NCBI GenBank assembly: GCA_029907205.1
Contig: JARYMI010000003.1
Coordinates: 124,001-188,000, forward strand
DNA: 64,000 nt
Direction: 5' to 3'
From: Clostridiales bacterium
GTDB lineage: Bacteria; Acidobacteriota; Aminicenantia; Aminicenantales; UBA8522
The position numbers and the translations under genes were made by a program. The notes beneath the pieces were generated by a model. That model saw only the letters and a program-made list of their open reading frames with translations. It was not told where the DNA came from and did not search any database. Numbering within the stretch: the first letter of the stretch is position 1; each line of letters opens with the position of its first letter. Shown here piece after piece: positions 34,833-43,228 of this stretch.

Positions 34833-35099
34833 GTGTCTAGAGAAGAAAAAAATGAAGTGAAAGCGTCATTTGCCGAAATAATTATCGAAGCACTGAAAGG
34901 CATAAAAAGCGAAATTTTGCTTTATGCAGTAGCTGTGGCCGCTCTTTTCGTTGTCTCTGCCTCGTTGGGCCTGGATGTTTTGAATGAGGTCAAATGGCCG
35001 CTCATTCTGATTTTTACCATAGCGCTTATTGCGTATTTCTTTGCCAGAGCTGTTCCTCGAGCTCAACGTCGCCTGAAGAAGCGAAAGGAGTCCTTATAA
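34833..35099 (+). CDS. Small two-helix membrane protein between CstA and NSS transporter
   Basis: An 88-residue protein. GTG 34833 lies five bases after AAAGGAGG. A charged N-terminus is followed by two hydrophobic helices (ILLYAVAVAALFVVSASLGL; PLILIFTIALIAYFFARAV) and a basic tail (PRAQRRLKKRKESL), giving an in-in hairpin. It lies 24 bases after cstA and 12 before the NSS gene. Some bacterial NSS transporters need a small membrane subunit (MetS with MetP in Corynebacterium); a similar role here is inference. No family recognised. Confidence 0.78.
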   Translation: MSREEKNEVKASFAEIIIEALKGIKSEILLYAVAVAALFVVSASLGLDVLNEVKWPLILIFTIALIAYFFARAVPRAQRRLKKRKESL

Positions 35100-35111
35100 A
35101 GGGGGAAAAGA

Positions 35112-36479
35112 ATGAGTAGCGCTGATATGAAAGACCGCGGCAAGTGGGGCTCCAAGATCGCCTTCATTTTCGCTGCCAGCGGCTCGGCCATCGGCCTGGG
35201 GAACATCTGGCGCTTCCCGATCATGGTCGGGCTCAACGGCGGCGCTATTTTTGTTTTTGTTTACATCTTGGCCATTTTTTTCATCGGGTTCACCATCATG
35301 CTCGCCGAGCTGACCATCGGCCGTCATACCCAGAAAAACCCCGTCGGAGCGTTCGAGGCCATCAAGCCGCGCACTCCCTGGAAGCTCGTTGGCTACCTGG
35401 GAGTTATGACCGGCGTCGGCATCCTTTCTTATTATTCAGTTGTCGCTGGCTGGGCGATGGGCTATCTCTACAAGACCGCGGCCGGGGTCTTCCGGGGTGA
35501 GGTCACATGGGAGCTTTCCCAGGAAACTTTTGCCAGGTTTGCGGCCAGCCCCGCAGAGATTCTGCTCTGCCTGTTTATCGTCATCGGCGTGACCACGCTC
35601 GTCGTCTCCGGGGGAGTCCGGGGCGGGATCGAGCGCTTTGCAAAAGTTTTAATGCCCCTTCTTTTTGTCCTGATCGCCTTCCTGGCTGTGCGGGCGCTCA
35701 CGCTTCCGGGCGCCGGCACGGGCATCTCCTTTTATCTCCGGCCAGAGTTCGAGAAGCTGAACACAAAAGTCATCTTTTTTGCTTTGGGACAGTCGTTCTT
35801 CTCTCTTAGCCTTGGCATGGGGACTATGCTGACCTATGGGAGTTATATCTCGAAAAGAGACAACCTGGTTTCCTCTGCCGGCTGGGTTTGCTTCTCGGAC
35901 ACATTGGTCGCTTTTTTAGCCGGCATCGTCGTCTTCCCGACGCTTTTTGCGACGCCCGGGCTTCACCCCGAGCAATTCCAGCCGAGCATAGGCTTGATGT
36001 TCCAGGTGTTTCCGATTGTGATCAGCAAGATCCCCGGCGGGTACATTTTTGGCGTCCTTTTTTTCATCTTGCTTATTGTGGCCGCTTTGACATCGACAAT
36101 CTCGCTCCTCGAGGTGCCCACGGCCTTCCTGATCGATGAAAAGAAGTGGCGGCGAAAGACGGCGGCTGTGGTCATTGGGGTATTTTCTTTTGTCCTGGGG
36201 ATCCCTTCGGCTCTATCGGTCGGCGGCTCGCAAGCTCTCAGCAAGTTCAATTTCCTGGGGAAGATGGACCTTGTCTTCGGGAACATATTGCTGGCTGCCG
36301 GCGCGCTCCTCATCTGCATCTTCCTGGTTTATGCCTGGGGAATTGCCAAGGCCCTGGCTGAAATCGCCAGCGGAAACATTCGCTTTCGGCTAAAGCCGCT
36401 CTGGGTCTTCAACCTTAAATTCCTCGCCCCGCTGACCATCATCATCATCCTCATCTTCATCAAGACGATCACGGGGTAG
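35112..36479 (+). CDS. NSS (SNF)-family sodium-dependent amino-acid transporter
   Basis: A 455-residue transporter of the neurotransmitter:sodium symporter family (LeuT/MhsT type) with 11-12 helices. WGSKIAFIFAASGSAIGLGNIWRFPIMVGLNGGAIFVFVYI is the diagnostic TM1-TM2 stretch with the sodium- and substrate-binding unwound segment; ALGQSFFSLSLGMGTMLTYGSYI is TM6. AAGGGGGAAAAG precedes ATG 35112. It is the third gene of the cstA / small protein / NSS run. These proteins import hydrophobic or aromatic amino acids with sodium; the exact substrate is not predictable. Confidence 0.92.
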   Translation: MSSADMKDRGKWGSKIAFIFAASGSAIGLGNIWRFPIMVGLNGGAIFVFVYILAIFFIGFTIMLAELTIGRHTQKNPVGAFEAIKPRTPWKLVGYLGVMTGVGILSYYSVVAGWAMGYLYKTAAGVFRGEVTWELSQETFARFAASPAEILLCLFIVIGVTTLVVSGGVRGGIERFAKVLMPLLFVLIAFLAVRALTLPGAGTGISFYLRPEFEKLNTKVIFFALGQSFFSLSLGMGTMLTYGSYISKRDNLVSSAGWVCFSDTLVAFLAGIVVFPTLFATPGLHPEQFQPSIGLMFQVFPIVISKIPGGYIFGVLFFILLIVAALTSTISLLEVPTAFLIDEKKWRRKTAAVVIGVFSFVLGIPSALSVGGSQALSKFNFLGKMDLVFGNILLAAGALLICIFLVYAWGIAKALAEIASGNIRFRLKPLWVFNLKFLAPLTIIIILIFIKTITG

Positions 36480-36546
36480 GGGAGAGCCGGGGCCGGCGCC
36501 CTTGTAAGCGTCCTCTTCTGTTACCGGCGAAGAGACCTCTCTCTGG

Positions 36547-36575
36547 TTGTAAAAAAGACTATATTCCGGTATATT
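36547..36575 (+). promoter_or_regulatory. Promoter of tRNA-Arg
   Basis: TTGTAA (36547-36552), 17-base spacer, TATATT (36570-36575), ending 19 bases before the tRNA 5' end. Confidence 0.68.
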
Positions 36576-36594
36576 TAGGGCGGCCTAAACCGGT

Positions 36595-36669
36595 GCGCCC
36601 GTAGCTCAGCTTGGATAGAGCGTCTGACTACGAATCAGAAGGCCGGGGGTTCAAGTCCCTCCGGGCGCG
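36595..36669 (+). tRNA. tRNA-Arg (anticodon ACG)
   Basis: Full cloverleaf. Acceptor GCGCCCG (36595-36601) pairs with CGGGCGC (36662-36668), with discriminator G at 36669. The D arm is GCTC...GAGC. The anticodon stem TCTGA/TCAGA encloses loop CTACGAA with anticodon ACG at 36630-36632, and the T loop is TTCAAGT with a five-base stem. The A34 is normally deaminated to inosine by TadA to read CGN codons. CCA is not encoded. It is a single gene, not part of an array. Confidence 0.95.
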
Positions 36670-36769
36670 CTTCTTCTTTTAACCGTGTTTTCCTTTGGGT
36701 TTGCTGGCGCCTTATGAGGCGGTAGAGGAGTTTCGATTGACGACGTAGAGGCGGCCAGAGAGTCTGGCC

Positions 36770-36958
36770 TCATTCAATATCGTTAGCGCGACAAAAATTG
36801 ATAATCTTATCCTCGAGCGCTCGAGCTCGGGCGATCGCTTTTTCTTCTTCAAGTTCGCTCATCAGCTCTCTTAGCTTTTCCCTGACTTCTTTGACTTTAT
36901 TGATGGCCATTTCAGGATCCGCGATCGCCGCCAGGCCAATTTCTCCTGCCTCCCCCAT
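36770..36958 (-). CDS. Small hypothetical coiled-coil protein
   Basis: About 62 residues from ATG 36958: MGEAGEIGLAAIADPEMAINKVKE followed by a charged helix (REKLRELMSELEEEKAIARARALEDK) and FCRANDIE. The helix is coiled-coil-like. No ribosome site is visible for this start or for an in-frame TTG at 37003; the extra N-terminal residues would overlap a REP-like GGGGACACTTTACC sequence. It could be real, or a chance open frame of the region after the tRNA. No family recognised. Confidence 0.4.
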   Translation of the reverse strand: MGEAGEIGLAAIADPEMAINKVKEVREKLRELMSELEEEKAIARARALEDKIINFCRANDIE

Positions 36959-36971
36959 GGCCAACACAAAA

Positions 36972-36992
36972 CGGTAAAGTGTCCCCAATTTC
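36972..36992 (-). repeat. REP-like half element (GGGGACACTTTACC)
   Basis: On the minus strand GAAATTGGGGACACTTTACCG, the same AATGGGGAC-type end as the palindrome at 28788-28890. I see only one arm, so this may be a solo or decayed copy. Confidence 0.45.
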
Positions 36993-37057
36993 TTTATCCT
37001 CAATTTCTTGAGTGGGAAAGCAAAAAAGGGGAAAATGGCGCAAGAGGGAGAGACAAG

Positions 37058-38278
37058 ATGAAACGCCGGAAATTCTTAAAGCGAGCTGGCGCAAGCGCAG
37101 GGTTTGCGGCTATTGCGCCTTTAGTTAGGGCTATTCCTGCTGGGTCCAGTCGCAGCGAGGCTCTGCCTCAGCAGGCGGCCGGGAGTATGGACTCCCGGGT
37201 TGATATCAACCTCAGCCATCTGGCCTGGAACATGAGCCGGATCAAGCAGCTTGTCAGCGTGCCTATCATGGCGGTCGTCAAAGCCAACGCTTACGGCCAT
37301 GGGCTTGTCGATGTGGCCCGCCACCTGGAGAAGCAGGGCATTGGCTGGCTCATGGTCGGGAAGCTTGATGAGGCGGTCAAACTCAGGGAGAGAGGGCTGC
37401 GCTGCCGCATCCTGAATTTCGGAGCATTTTCGAAACAGGACGCCGATGAAATCGTCAGCCAAGACATCAGCCAGGCCGTATGGAGCGACAAAGCAGGTTA
37501 CCTTCATGAGGCGGCCTTGAAGAAAGGAAAGAAGGCTTCGGTTCATATCGACGTCGACACGGGCATGGGAAGAACCGGGGTCCCATGGAACAAAGCACTG
37601 CCGCTTCTTATCCGTTTGGCAGAAACGCCAGGGCTCAGGATTGAAGGCACCATGACGACGTTGACGGAGGACGAAGATTTTGACCGGGAGCAGCTCCTGA
37701 GGTTTCAGGATATCTGCAGCAAAGCCAATCAAAAGGGGATTTCCGTCGGGTTAAGGCACGCAGCGAGCAGCGCCGGGATTCTCGCCAGTTCTGAATTCCA
37801 TCTGGACATGGTCAGGCCGGGCATCATGATCTACGGGTATTATCCATCCGAGAAAACGCAGGAGGATGACCGGCTCGCTCTCAAGCCTGTGGCCCGGTGG
37901 ATGGCCTGGGTGATTGACATCCGGGAGCTCGCCCCAGGAGAAACGCTTTCATACCACCGCGTTTTCAAGGCTACCCGAGCCATGCGCGCTGCTACAGTCG
38001 GAGTGGGGTATTCTGACGGCTACCCAGCGCAGCTCGCCGGGAAAAGCCGTGTTTTGATAAAAGGCAAGAAATTTCATGTCATTGCAGCAGTAACCGCCAA
38101 CCACATGATGGTGGACCTCGACGACGACGCTGCTGTTAAGGTGGGGGATGAGGTCGTTCTCATGGATGACCGTCCCGGTTCAGGCCTGACCGCCGATGCC
38201 TTGGCCAGTCTCAGCGGAACCTCTGCTTACAAGATTTTAATCGGGTTGAATCCGCTCCTCCCCAGACATTATGTATAG
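37058..38278 (+). CDS. Alanine-racemase-family enzyme with Tat export signal
   Basis: A 406-residue fold-type III PLP enzyme. The N-terminus MKRRKFLKRAGASAGFAAIAPLVRA is a twin-arginine signal, unusual for this family. MAVVKANAYGHG holds the PLP lysine (Lys75); DVDTGMGRTGV, RHAASSAGIL and MVRPGIMIYGYYPS follow the Alr barrel; LSYHRVFKA keeps the catalytic tyrosine (Tyr299) although the usual SYG is SYH, and the common vcMDq motif is VTANHMMVD. Periplasmic broad-spectrum racemases (Bsr) exist, so a role in making D-amino acids outside the cytoplasm is plausible. AGAGGGAGAG precedes the ATG. It stands alone after the tRNA. Confidence 0.88.
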   Translation: MKRRKFLKRAGASAGFAAIAPLVRAIPAGSSRSEALPQQAAGSMDSRVDINLSHLAWNMSRIKQLVSVPIMAVVKANAYGHGLVDVARHLEKQGIGWLMVGKLDEAVKLRERGLRCRILNFGAFSKQDADEIVSQDISQAVWSDKAGYLHEAALKKGKKASVHIDVDTGMGRTGVPWNKALPLLIRLAETPGLRIEGTMTTLTEDEDFDREQLLRFQDICSKANQKGISVGLRHAASSAGILASSEFHLDMVRPGIMIYGYYPSEKTQEDDRLALKPVARWMAWVIDIRELAPGETLSYHRVFKATRAMRAATVGVGYSDGYPAQLAGKSRVLIKGKKFHVIAAVTANHMMVDLDDDAAVKVGDEVVLMDDRPGSGLTADALASLSGTSAYKILIGLNPLLPRHYV

Positions 38279-38349
38279 GAATCGCCAGAAATCGTTATTC
38301 CCCTTCAATATGGATACCATCCTGTGAGTTTAATTTGTGTATTACGTAT

Positions 38350-38375
38350 GACGTCCCCATTTAGAGTTCCCATTT
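38350..38375 (-). repeat. REP-like sequence (AAATGGGGACGTC)
   Basis: On the minus strand AAATGGGAAC then, three bases on, AAATGGGGACGTC. It lies at the end of glgC, touching its stop codon. It is a third copy of the GGGGAC-type end in this window; no matching inverted arm is seen within 100 bases. Confidence 0.4.
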
Positions 38376-39651
38376 AAATGATGGTAGAGTCCGGGATGAC
38401 GGCCAGCTTGGGCACGACGATGATGCCGTCCCGGATGACATATTGCTCTGTTTCCTCGTCCTTTACGCCCATCGCATTGATGAGCCTGACGCCGTTTCCG
38501 ACCCGGGCGTTCTTGTCGATAATGGCGTTACGAATCTCGCACCCGGCTCCGATTCCTATGGGAGGGATTCCTATCTTCTTGCAGCGTTCAGCCTCTTCCG
38601 ACGCCTCAAAATAATCGGCTCCCATGACAACCGTCCGCTCGATCCTGCAGTTTTCTCCGATGCGCGAGCGGATCCCGATAATCGAATCACTGATCTTAGA
38701 ACGGTCGATGATGCTGCCCTCGCAGAGGATAGAATTCCGGATCTCGGAGGCAAGAATCTTCGACCCGGGCAGATAGCGCGCATGAGTAAAAATCGGCCTG
38801 TCTTCGTCGTAGAAATTGAATTTCGGGAGCGGCTGGGTGAGTTCGATGTTGGCCTCGTAGAAACTCCGTATCGTCCCGATGTCCCGCCAGTAGCCGTTAA
38901 AAAGAAAGCCGCAGACTCTGTGTTGGTCGATGGCCTGCGGGATGACCTCACGGCCGAAGTCCTGGCTGGCTGTCCTCTCCAAGAGTTTCTTTAAAATCTG
39001 CGAGTTGAAAAGATAGACGCCCATGGAAGCGAGATGAGACTTGGCCGTATTTTTTACACCCATACGCCGAAGGACTCCTGCCGGAATCTTCATCCGGGCG
39101 ACATCAGCGGTGGTTTTCGGCTTTTCAAAGAAGGAGACGACCCGTTCACTCTGGTTGAGCTTCATGAGGCCAAAATCGGACGCCTCATTAGAGGAGACAT
39201 GAGCAACGGAGATGCTAATCTCCGCTCTCTTTTTAAGATGGAAATCAATGAATTTCCCGTAATCCATCCGGTAGAGGTGGTCGCCGGAGAGGATAAGAAC
39301 CAGGTCTCCCTTGCCCCTGAGGAAGAAGAGGTTTTGCCGGACGGCGTCTGCCGTGCCCTGGTACCAGTTGCGGTTTTCCAGGGTCTGCTGGGCGGAGAGG
39401 ATAGTGAGAAACCCTTTCGAGAAGTCATCGAAACGGTAGGTCAGAAAAATATGCCTGTGGAGGGACTCTGAGCTGAATTGGGTCAGGATAAAAATCTGGC
39501 GCAACCCCGAGTGAATGCAGTTGCTTAGCGAGATGTCGATGAGGCGGAAGCGGCCGGCGATGGGCACGGCCGGCTTGCTCCGGATTTTCGTCAACGGATA
39601 GAGGCGAGTTCCCTGGCCTCCAGCAAGGACGACAGTGACGACATCCGGCAT
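38374..39651 (-). CDS. glgC: Glucose-1-phosphate adenylyltransferase (ADP-glucose pyrophosphorylase)
   Basis: A 425-residue enzyme that makes ADP-glucose from glucose-1-phosphate and ATP for glycogen synthesis. VVLAGGQGTRLYPLTKIRSKPAVPIAGRFRLIDISLSNC is the pyrophosphorylase signature; WYQGTADAVRQN, LSGDHLYRMDY, SDFGLMKL, FEKPKT and GYWRDIGTI match GlgC. The last 140 residues are left-handed beta-helix hexapeptide repeats, and the ending IVVPKLAVIPDSTII resembles the cyanobacterial/plant type. It lies 12 bases after the NIF3-like gene. No glycogen synthase or branching enzyme is in the window. Confidence 0.93.
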   Translation of the reverse strand: MPDVVTVVLAGGQGTRLYPLTKIRSKPAVPIAGRFRLIDISLSNCIHSGLRQIFILTQFSSESLHRHIFLTYRFDDFSKGFLTILSAQQTLENRNWYQGTADAVRQNLFFLRGKGDLVLILSGDHLYRMDYGKFIDFHLKKRAEISISVAHVSSNEASDFGLMKLNQSERVVSFFEKPKTTADVARMKIPAGVLRRMGVKNTAKSHLASMGVYLFNSQILKKLLERTASQDFGREVIPQAIDQHRVCGFLFNGYWRDIGTIRSFYEANIELTQPLPKFNFYDEDRPIFTHARYLPGSKILASEIRNSILCEGSIIDRSKISDSIIGIRSRIGENCRIERTVVMGADYFEASEEAERCKKIGIPPIGIGAGCEIRNAIIDKNARVGNGVRLINAMGVKDEETEQYVIRDGIIVVPKLAVIPDSTII

Positions 39652-39663
39652 CAGGGGCCTGCC

Positions 39664-40632
39664 TCAGCTCCGGTCGAGTCTCCTGATTCTCTCGAACCCA
39701 GAAACGCTCGTGAAGTCCAGCTTCTCTTTTTTCTCGACCTCGTCGAGAACAAGGTTAAGTCCCAAGGTATCACTCGAGATATGGCCGGCAATGATGACGT
39801 TGAGGTTGGCTTTCTTGGCATTCTCCAGGTGTTCTTCGCTGATGTGCATGCCGACCAGGGTGCTGACCCCGCTCGAGGCGAATTTTTCAAAGACTTCCTT
39901 CGACCCTTCGGTGCCGCCCGTCATATCGACGAAGATCTTGCCGCAGCGGTTTTCCTCGGAGCCGCTGACGATTTTGGGAGGGAGCTGGAGAGCGACGGAT
40001 TTTCTGTATTCGGGAATCGTTTTGAGCAGCTTCAGCACATCCTTGAGCTTCGCCGGTTTTTCTTTTTCAAAAAGCTTGGTGAGATAATTGGTGACACAGT
40101 TATCGGCTGCCGTGTGGATTGACATCATCGGCAACCCTAAAAGCCGGGCCACATCAACGGCCCGGTTGTGATTGACGGGCATGAGCCGGCGTTCGACCTC
40201 ACCGATCCTCTTTTCCATGAGCTTCTCGGCCACACTCACGGTAACGCCGGAGAGGGTGAGAAGGTCGGCCTGGAGCTTCATCACGTCAAAAAGCCTGGTC
40301 AGGGCGTATCCCTCAGGATGATGGGCGATGATTAGGTCAATTTTTTTCCGCTGATCCTTGTTGAGAAGATAGGCGAGCAGGACTTCGCCCACTTCCATGT
40401 CAATCCCGACGATGATTCTCCTGACCTCGGTCTCCGGGTCGCCGGTCAGGATACGGGTGTCCGAGAAAGGGTTGAAAAGCCTGTCCTGGTCGTAAAACTC
40501 CCGCTCTTCCTCTTCGAGTTTTTCATACCTTTTCTTTTCTTCAGCCAGCAGCCTTTCAATTTCTTCCCGTCCTCTCAGGTCATTGGCGATCCCCGTCTCG
40601 ATGACTGTTTTGTAAAGATCCATAAGTTTCAT
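39664..40632 (-). CDS. NIF3-family protein (dinuclear metal, GTP cyclohydrolase-like fold)
   Basis: A 322-residue protein of the NIF3/DUF34 family. VGIDMEVGEVLLAYL and DLIIAHHPEGY carry the first metal-site histidines; NHNRAVDVARLLGLPMMSIHTAADNCV is the central segment; IIAGHISSDTLGLNLVLDEVEKK supplies the final His and Glu ligands. The first 55 residues, with a long charged helix, are an addition to the core. The family function is still debated. GGAG precedes ATG 40632. It is the first gene of a two-gene run with glgC behind a good promoter. Confidence 0.85.
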   Translation of the reverse strand: MKLMDLYKTVIETGIANDLRGREEIERLLAEEKKRYEKLEEEEREFYDQDRLFNPFSDTRILTGDPETEVRRIIVGIDMEVGEVLLAYLLNKDQRKKIDLIIAHHPEGYALTRLFDVMKLQADLLTLSGVTVSVAEKLMEKRIGEVERRLMPVNHNRAVDVARLLGLPMMSIHTAADNCVTNYLTKLFEKEKPAKLKDVLKLLKTIPEYRKSVALQLPPKIVSGSEENRCGKIFVDMTGGTEGSKEVFEKFASSGVSTLVGMHISEEHLENAKKANLNVIIAGHISSDTLGLNLVLDEVEKKEKLDFTSVSGFERIRRLDRS

Positions 40633-40676
40633 GGAACGCTCCGTTGCGGCGATTATATTTTCACTTCGATAGAAGA

Positions 40677-40705
40677 ATTATAGGGAGATTGGCTGCATCG
40701 TGCAA
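40677..40705 (-). promoter_or_regulatory. Promoter of the NIF3-glgC pair
   Basis: Minus strand TTGCAC (40705-40700), 17-base spacer, TATAAT (40682-40677). A second TATAAT sits nearer the gene but has no -35. A leader of about 40 bases carries the GGAG ribosome site. Confidence 0.72.
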
Positions 40706-40765
40706 GGGAAAAGCGTTTCCTGAATTTTGAATTGTCCGACGGATTTACGTCCGGCTGAACCTCGT

Positions 40766-43135
40766 TCAGTCCTGTTCTAACTCAACCTCATCGCGCCAGT
40801 AACGGAGCTTTCCTATGCCAGCGCCGTCCGGGCTGGCATCGAAAGCCAGTCCGAAGAAAGATGGCTTGGCTTCGACCAGGACCCGGTTGCGGAAAAAAGC
40901 TTTGGTCAGGTTCACGGCCGTGTAGCTGAGGTTAGCTGGACTCGTTTTTTCCACGCCTCTGGTCAACGTCGCCAGGAGTAAGTCTCCGTTCGTCTCGAAG
41001 TCGCCGAAGCGGATTCGCCCCGCCTCGTAAGTATACTTGGGCCGCCGCCAATCCCGAGCCATGTCCATCCTCAGGTCACTTTTCGCTGCGACCACGATTG
41101 TCTTCCCGTCCGACTCGATGGTAACACCCAACCCCGCTCTTTCCGGCTCAGCCTGAATGAGGCTTATTCGGTCAACCCAGTCGAGGTAAGGGGCTTCCTT
41201 AGGATGGGGGATAAGTAAGGTGATGAAGCCCGTCGTTTCTCCCAGCTCAAAATGCTGGGCCGTTGTCTGGTGGATGGCGAACTCATCCTGGTAATGACGC
41301 TTGATCGGCTCGACTCCCTCGAGCCTGTAATGGGTGAGCGGAAAGACAACAAGAAGGTGTTTTTTATCGGGAAGCTGTGTGCTCCCTATCTTCTCGCAGG
41401 CAATCTTGTACCAATGGTCGCCGCGAGCCAGGATTTTCTGGGCATGCCAGAGGTTGGACAGGGTGAACCACTCCTCACGAAGGGCCTTGAAGACGTCGAA
41501 GACGACAAACAGCTCGGGATTCTTGATGTAGACGATGACCCGGTCCCATGCGTATCCCCAGTTGTCGTCGATGAGCCTTGTGCGGCTGTAATCAAAATCA
41601 TCGAAGGCAAGGAAGTCCACCTTTTGCGTCCTCACCCGACGGTAGGAGCCTGCGTTGCGCAGGAAATCCAGCACTTTCTGGCCGGGAACTTCGTTGCGTG
41701 TGCTGTACCGGAATTCGCCCTTGTCCTGTCCCATCCAGATTTTTTCCGGCCGGACGCAGAGCCGGTTGTGAAAATAGTCCTGCCTGTAGGCACCGTAGGG
41801 TCCGCTGGGCATATAATCCCTGTAGCCGGCATCGTGGAGGAGGACAGAGCCGCCGGACATGAGGAGCACGAGGCTGTTCTCGTCGGAATGGCCGTGGGTC
41901 ATTTTCTCTTCTTCGACAGGGATTGTATCCCTGAGGTAATCGCGGAAGTTCAACCCGCCGTCGCCCTCGTCTCGGTAATTGAGGAGGAGATATGTGGATG
42001 TAGCTTCCCAGCCGTTCCGGAAGACGATTTTCTTGCCCTGGACGTCTTCCATAACCTCTTCAGAAAGAGTTGTGGGCGGCCTGGGGGCGAGGCTGTCGCT
42101 TCCCCAGCGGGCGCAGTCCAACAGGATATAGCCCAGGCCGACGTTAGAAGGGTCCTTAAAATCGATGAACTTGCGGCTGATCGTGGCTGCCGCCCATTTG
42201 AGTTGAGGGTCCTTGAGCACGGCGGCTGCAGCCTCGAAGAAGACCAGGAAATGGGCCCAGTTGGACTCCCAGCGGGCGTCGCCAAAATCGGGAATCATGC
42301 CCGCAGGGCTCATGAGATGGAGATAGTAGTGCGCATAATAAAACATTTCCGGGGTTTTGAGGAGCTCTTCCCGCTTGCCCAGAGCATCCGCATATCCTAA
42401 AAGAGAATAGAGCCAGACGCCGTTGTAGATGGTCGCATCCTCAATCTGCCAATTTCCCCAGTTGTCGTCGCCCAGCGCCCGGCGTTGCATCTCCCATGTT
42501 CTCGCCCGAGGATGAGAAAGCAGGGCGCGCACAGCCCAGGCCAGGGATTCGGCCCTGAGCGCCGTCCGGTTCATCGTTCCCCATTCCTGCGAGCGGAGGA
42601 GATACTCGATGCTGTGGGCGATATCGCCCTCGATTTTTTGTCTCTCGGCTTTGTCTAACAGGTTGGAGCGATTGAGGATGTCGTAGGCCCGGATGTAGCG
42701 CATCACGGTGAAAAAATCAGGCAGAACGGGCACGCCGTCCTCATAATCGGGCCGCTTTTTTTTGGCCCAGTCTGGATAGTGAGAACGAAAATCTCCGTAA
42801 GTGAGGAGCACCTTCTTGGCCCGCTGTGCATAATCTTGCCTTTTTTCTTTCTCAAATAAGTGGGCATAGATGGCCGCCATCTCGAGGAGCCCGCTTGGCG
42901 GCCGGTAGCCGAAAACGTTGTCAGGCTCGAAGGACTGACGCCACCTGTCGACGATCTCCTGGTAATGGGTCCACACCCAGTCGGCAGAGGTTCGAGCGTA
43001 ACCTAAATATTGAGACAGGGGGAGCGGGGCCATTGCTTTTGGTGAATCGCCAAACGTGCTCGTGTTGATAGAGAACGAGCTCAAAAAAAGAAGGGCCGCA
43101 AATAAAAAGATGGTTTTTAAGCTTTCTTTCCTCAT
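40766..43135 (-). CDS. Heparinase II/III-like exported polysaccharide lyase
   Basis: A 789-residue exported protein. ATG 43135 follows AAGGAGGGAATGAAGGG and opens a Sec signal (TIFLFAALLFLSSFSINTSTF). Residues about 30-370 are an alpha/alpha-toroid (GTMNRTALRAESLAWAVRALLSHP; NWQIEDATIYNGVWLYSLLGY), as in alginate and heparin lyases. The central beta-sandwich part has EEEKMTHGHSDENSLVLLMSGGSVLLHDAGYRDY, the heparinase II/III motif with the conserved histidines, then WDRVIVYIKNPELFVVFDVF. The substrate is probably an acidic polysaccharide, but this cannot be specified. It lies downstream of the exported DUF6305-like gene and the dipeptidase on the same strand. Confidence 0.83.
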   Translation of the reverse strand: MRKESLKTIFLFAALLFLSSFSINTSTFGDSPKAMAPLPLSQYLGYARTSADWVWTHYQEIVDRWRQSFEPDNVFGYRPPSGLLEMAAIYAHLFEKEKRQDYAQRAKKVLLTYGDFRSHYPDWAKKKRPDYEDGVPVLPDFFTVMRYIRAYDILNRSNLLDKAERQKIEGDIAHSIEYLLRSQEWGTMNRTALRAESLAWAVRALLSHPRARTWEMQRRALGDDNWGNWQIEDATIYNGVWLYSLLGYADALGKREELLKTPEMFYYAHYYLHLMSPAGMIPDFGDARWESNWAHFLVFFEAAAAVLKDPQLKWAAATISRKFIDFKDPSNVGLGYILLDCARWGSDSLAPRPPTTLSEEVMEDVQGKKIVFRNGWEATSTYLLLNYRDEGDGGLNFRDYLRDTIPVEEEKMTHGHSDENSLVLLMSGGSVLLHDAGYRDYMPSGPYGAYRQDYFHNRLCVRPEKIWMGQDKGEFRYSTRNEVPGQKVLDFLRNAGSYRRVRTQKVDFLAFDDFDYSRTRLIDDNWGYAWDRVIVYIKNPELFVVFDVFKALREEWFTLSNLWHAQKILARGDHWYKIACEKIGSTQLPDKKHLLVVFPLTHYRLEGVEPIKRHYQDEFAIHQTTAQHFELGETTGFITLLIPHPKEAPYLDWVDRISLIQAEPERAGLGVTIESDGKTIVVAAKSDLRMDMARDWRRPKYTYEAGRIRFGDFETNGDLLLATLTRGVEKTSPANLSYTAVNLTKAFFRNRVLVEAKPSFFGLAFDASPDGAGIGKLRYWRDEVELEQD

Positions 43136-43228
43136 CCCTTCATTCCCTCCTTGCGGGAGAGCCGATGGCCAAAAAAACAGTTGCAACCTCCCCTGAACCG
43201 GGCTGGTTGTTCTGCTCTGGGGAAGAGC

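Noticed and set aside
37058..38278. Loss of the catalytic tyrosine in the alanine racemase
   Set aside because: On checking, the invariant tyrosine is the one in SY(G/H), which is present at residue 299; only flanking residues differ.
40755..40769. CTGAAC-CTC-GTTCAG hairpin over the stop codon of the lyase gene
   Set aside because: Perfect stem but no following T-run on the minus strand and it lies within coding sequence; terminator call not supported.
41252..42400. 382-codon open frame antisense to the polysaccharide lyase gene
   Set aside because: Long, but entirely opposite a gene with signal peptide and family motifs; codon-bias shadow.
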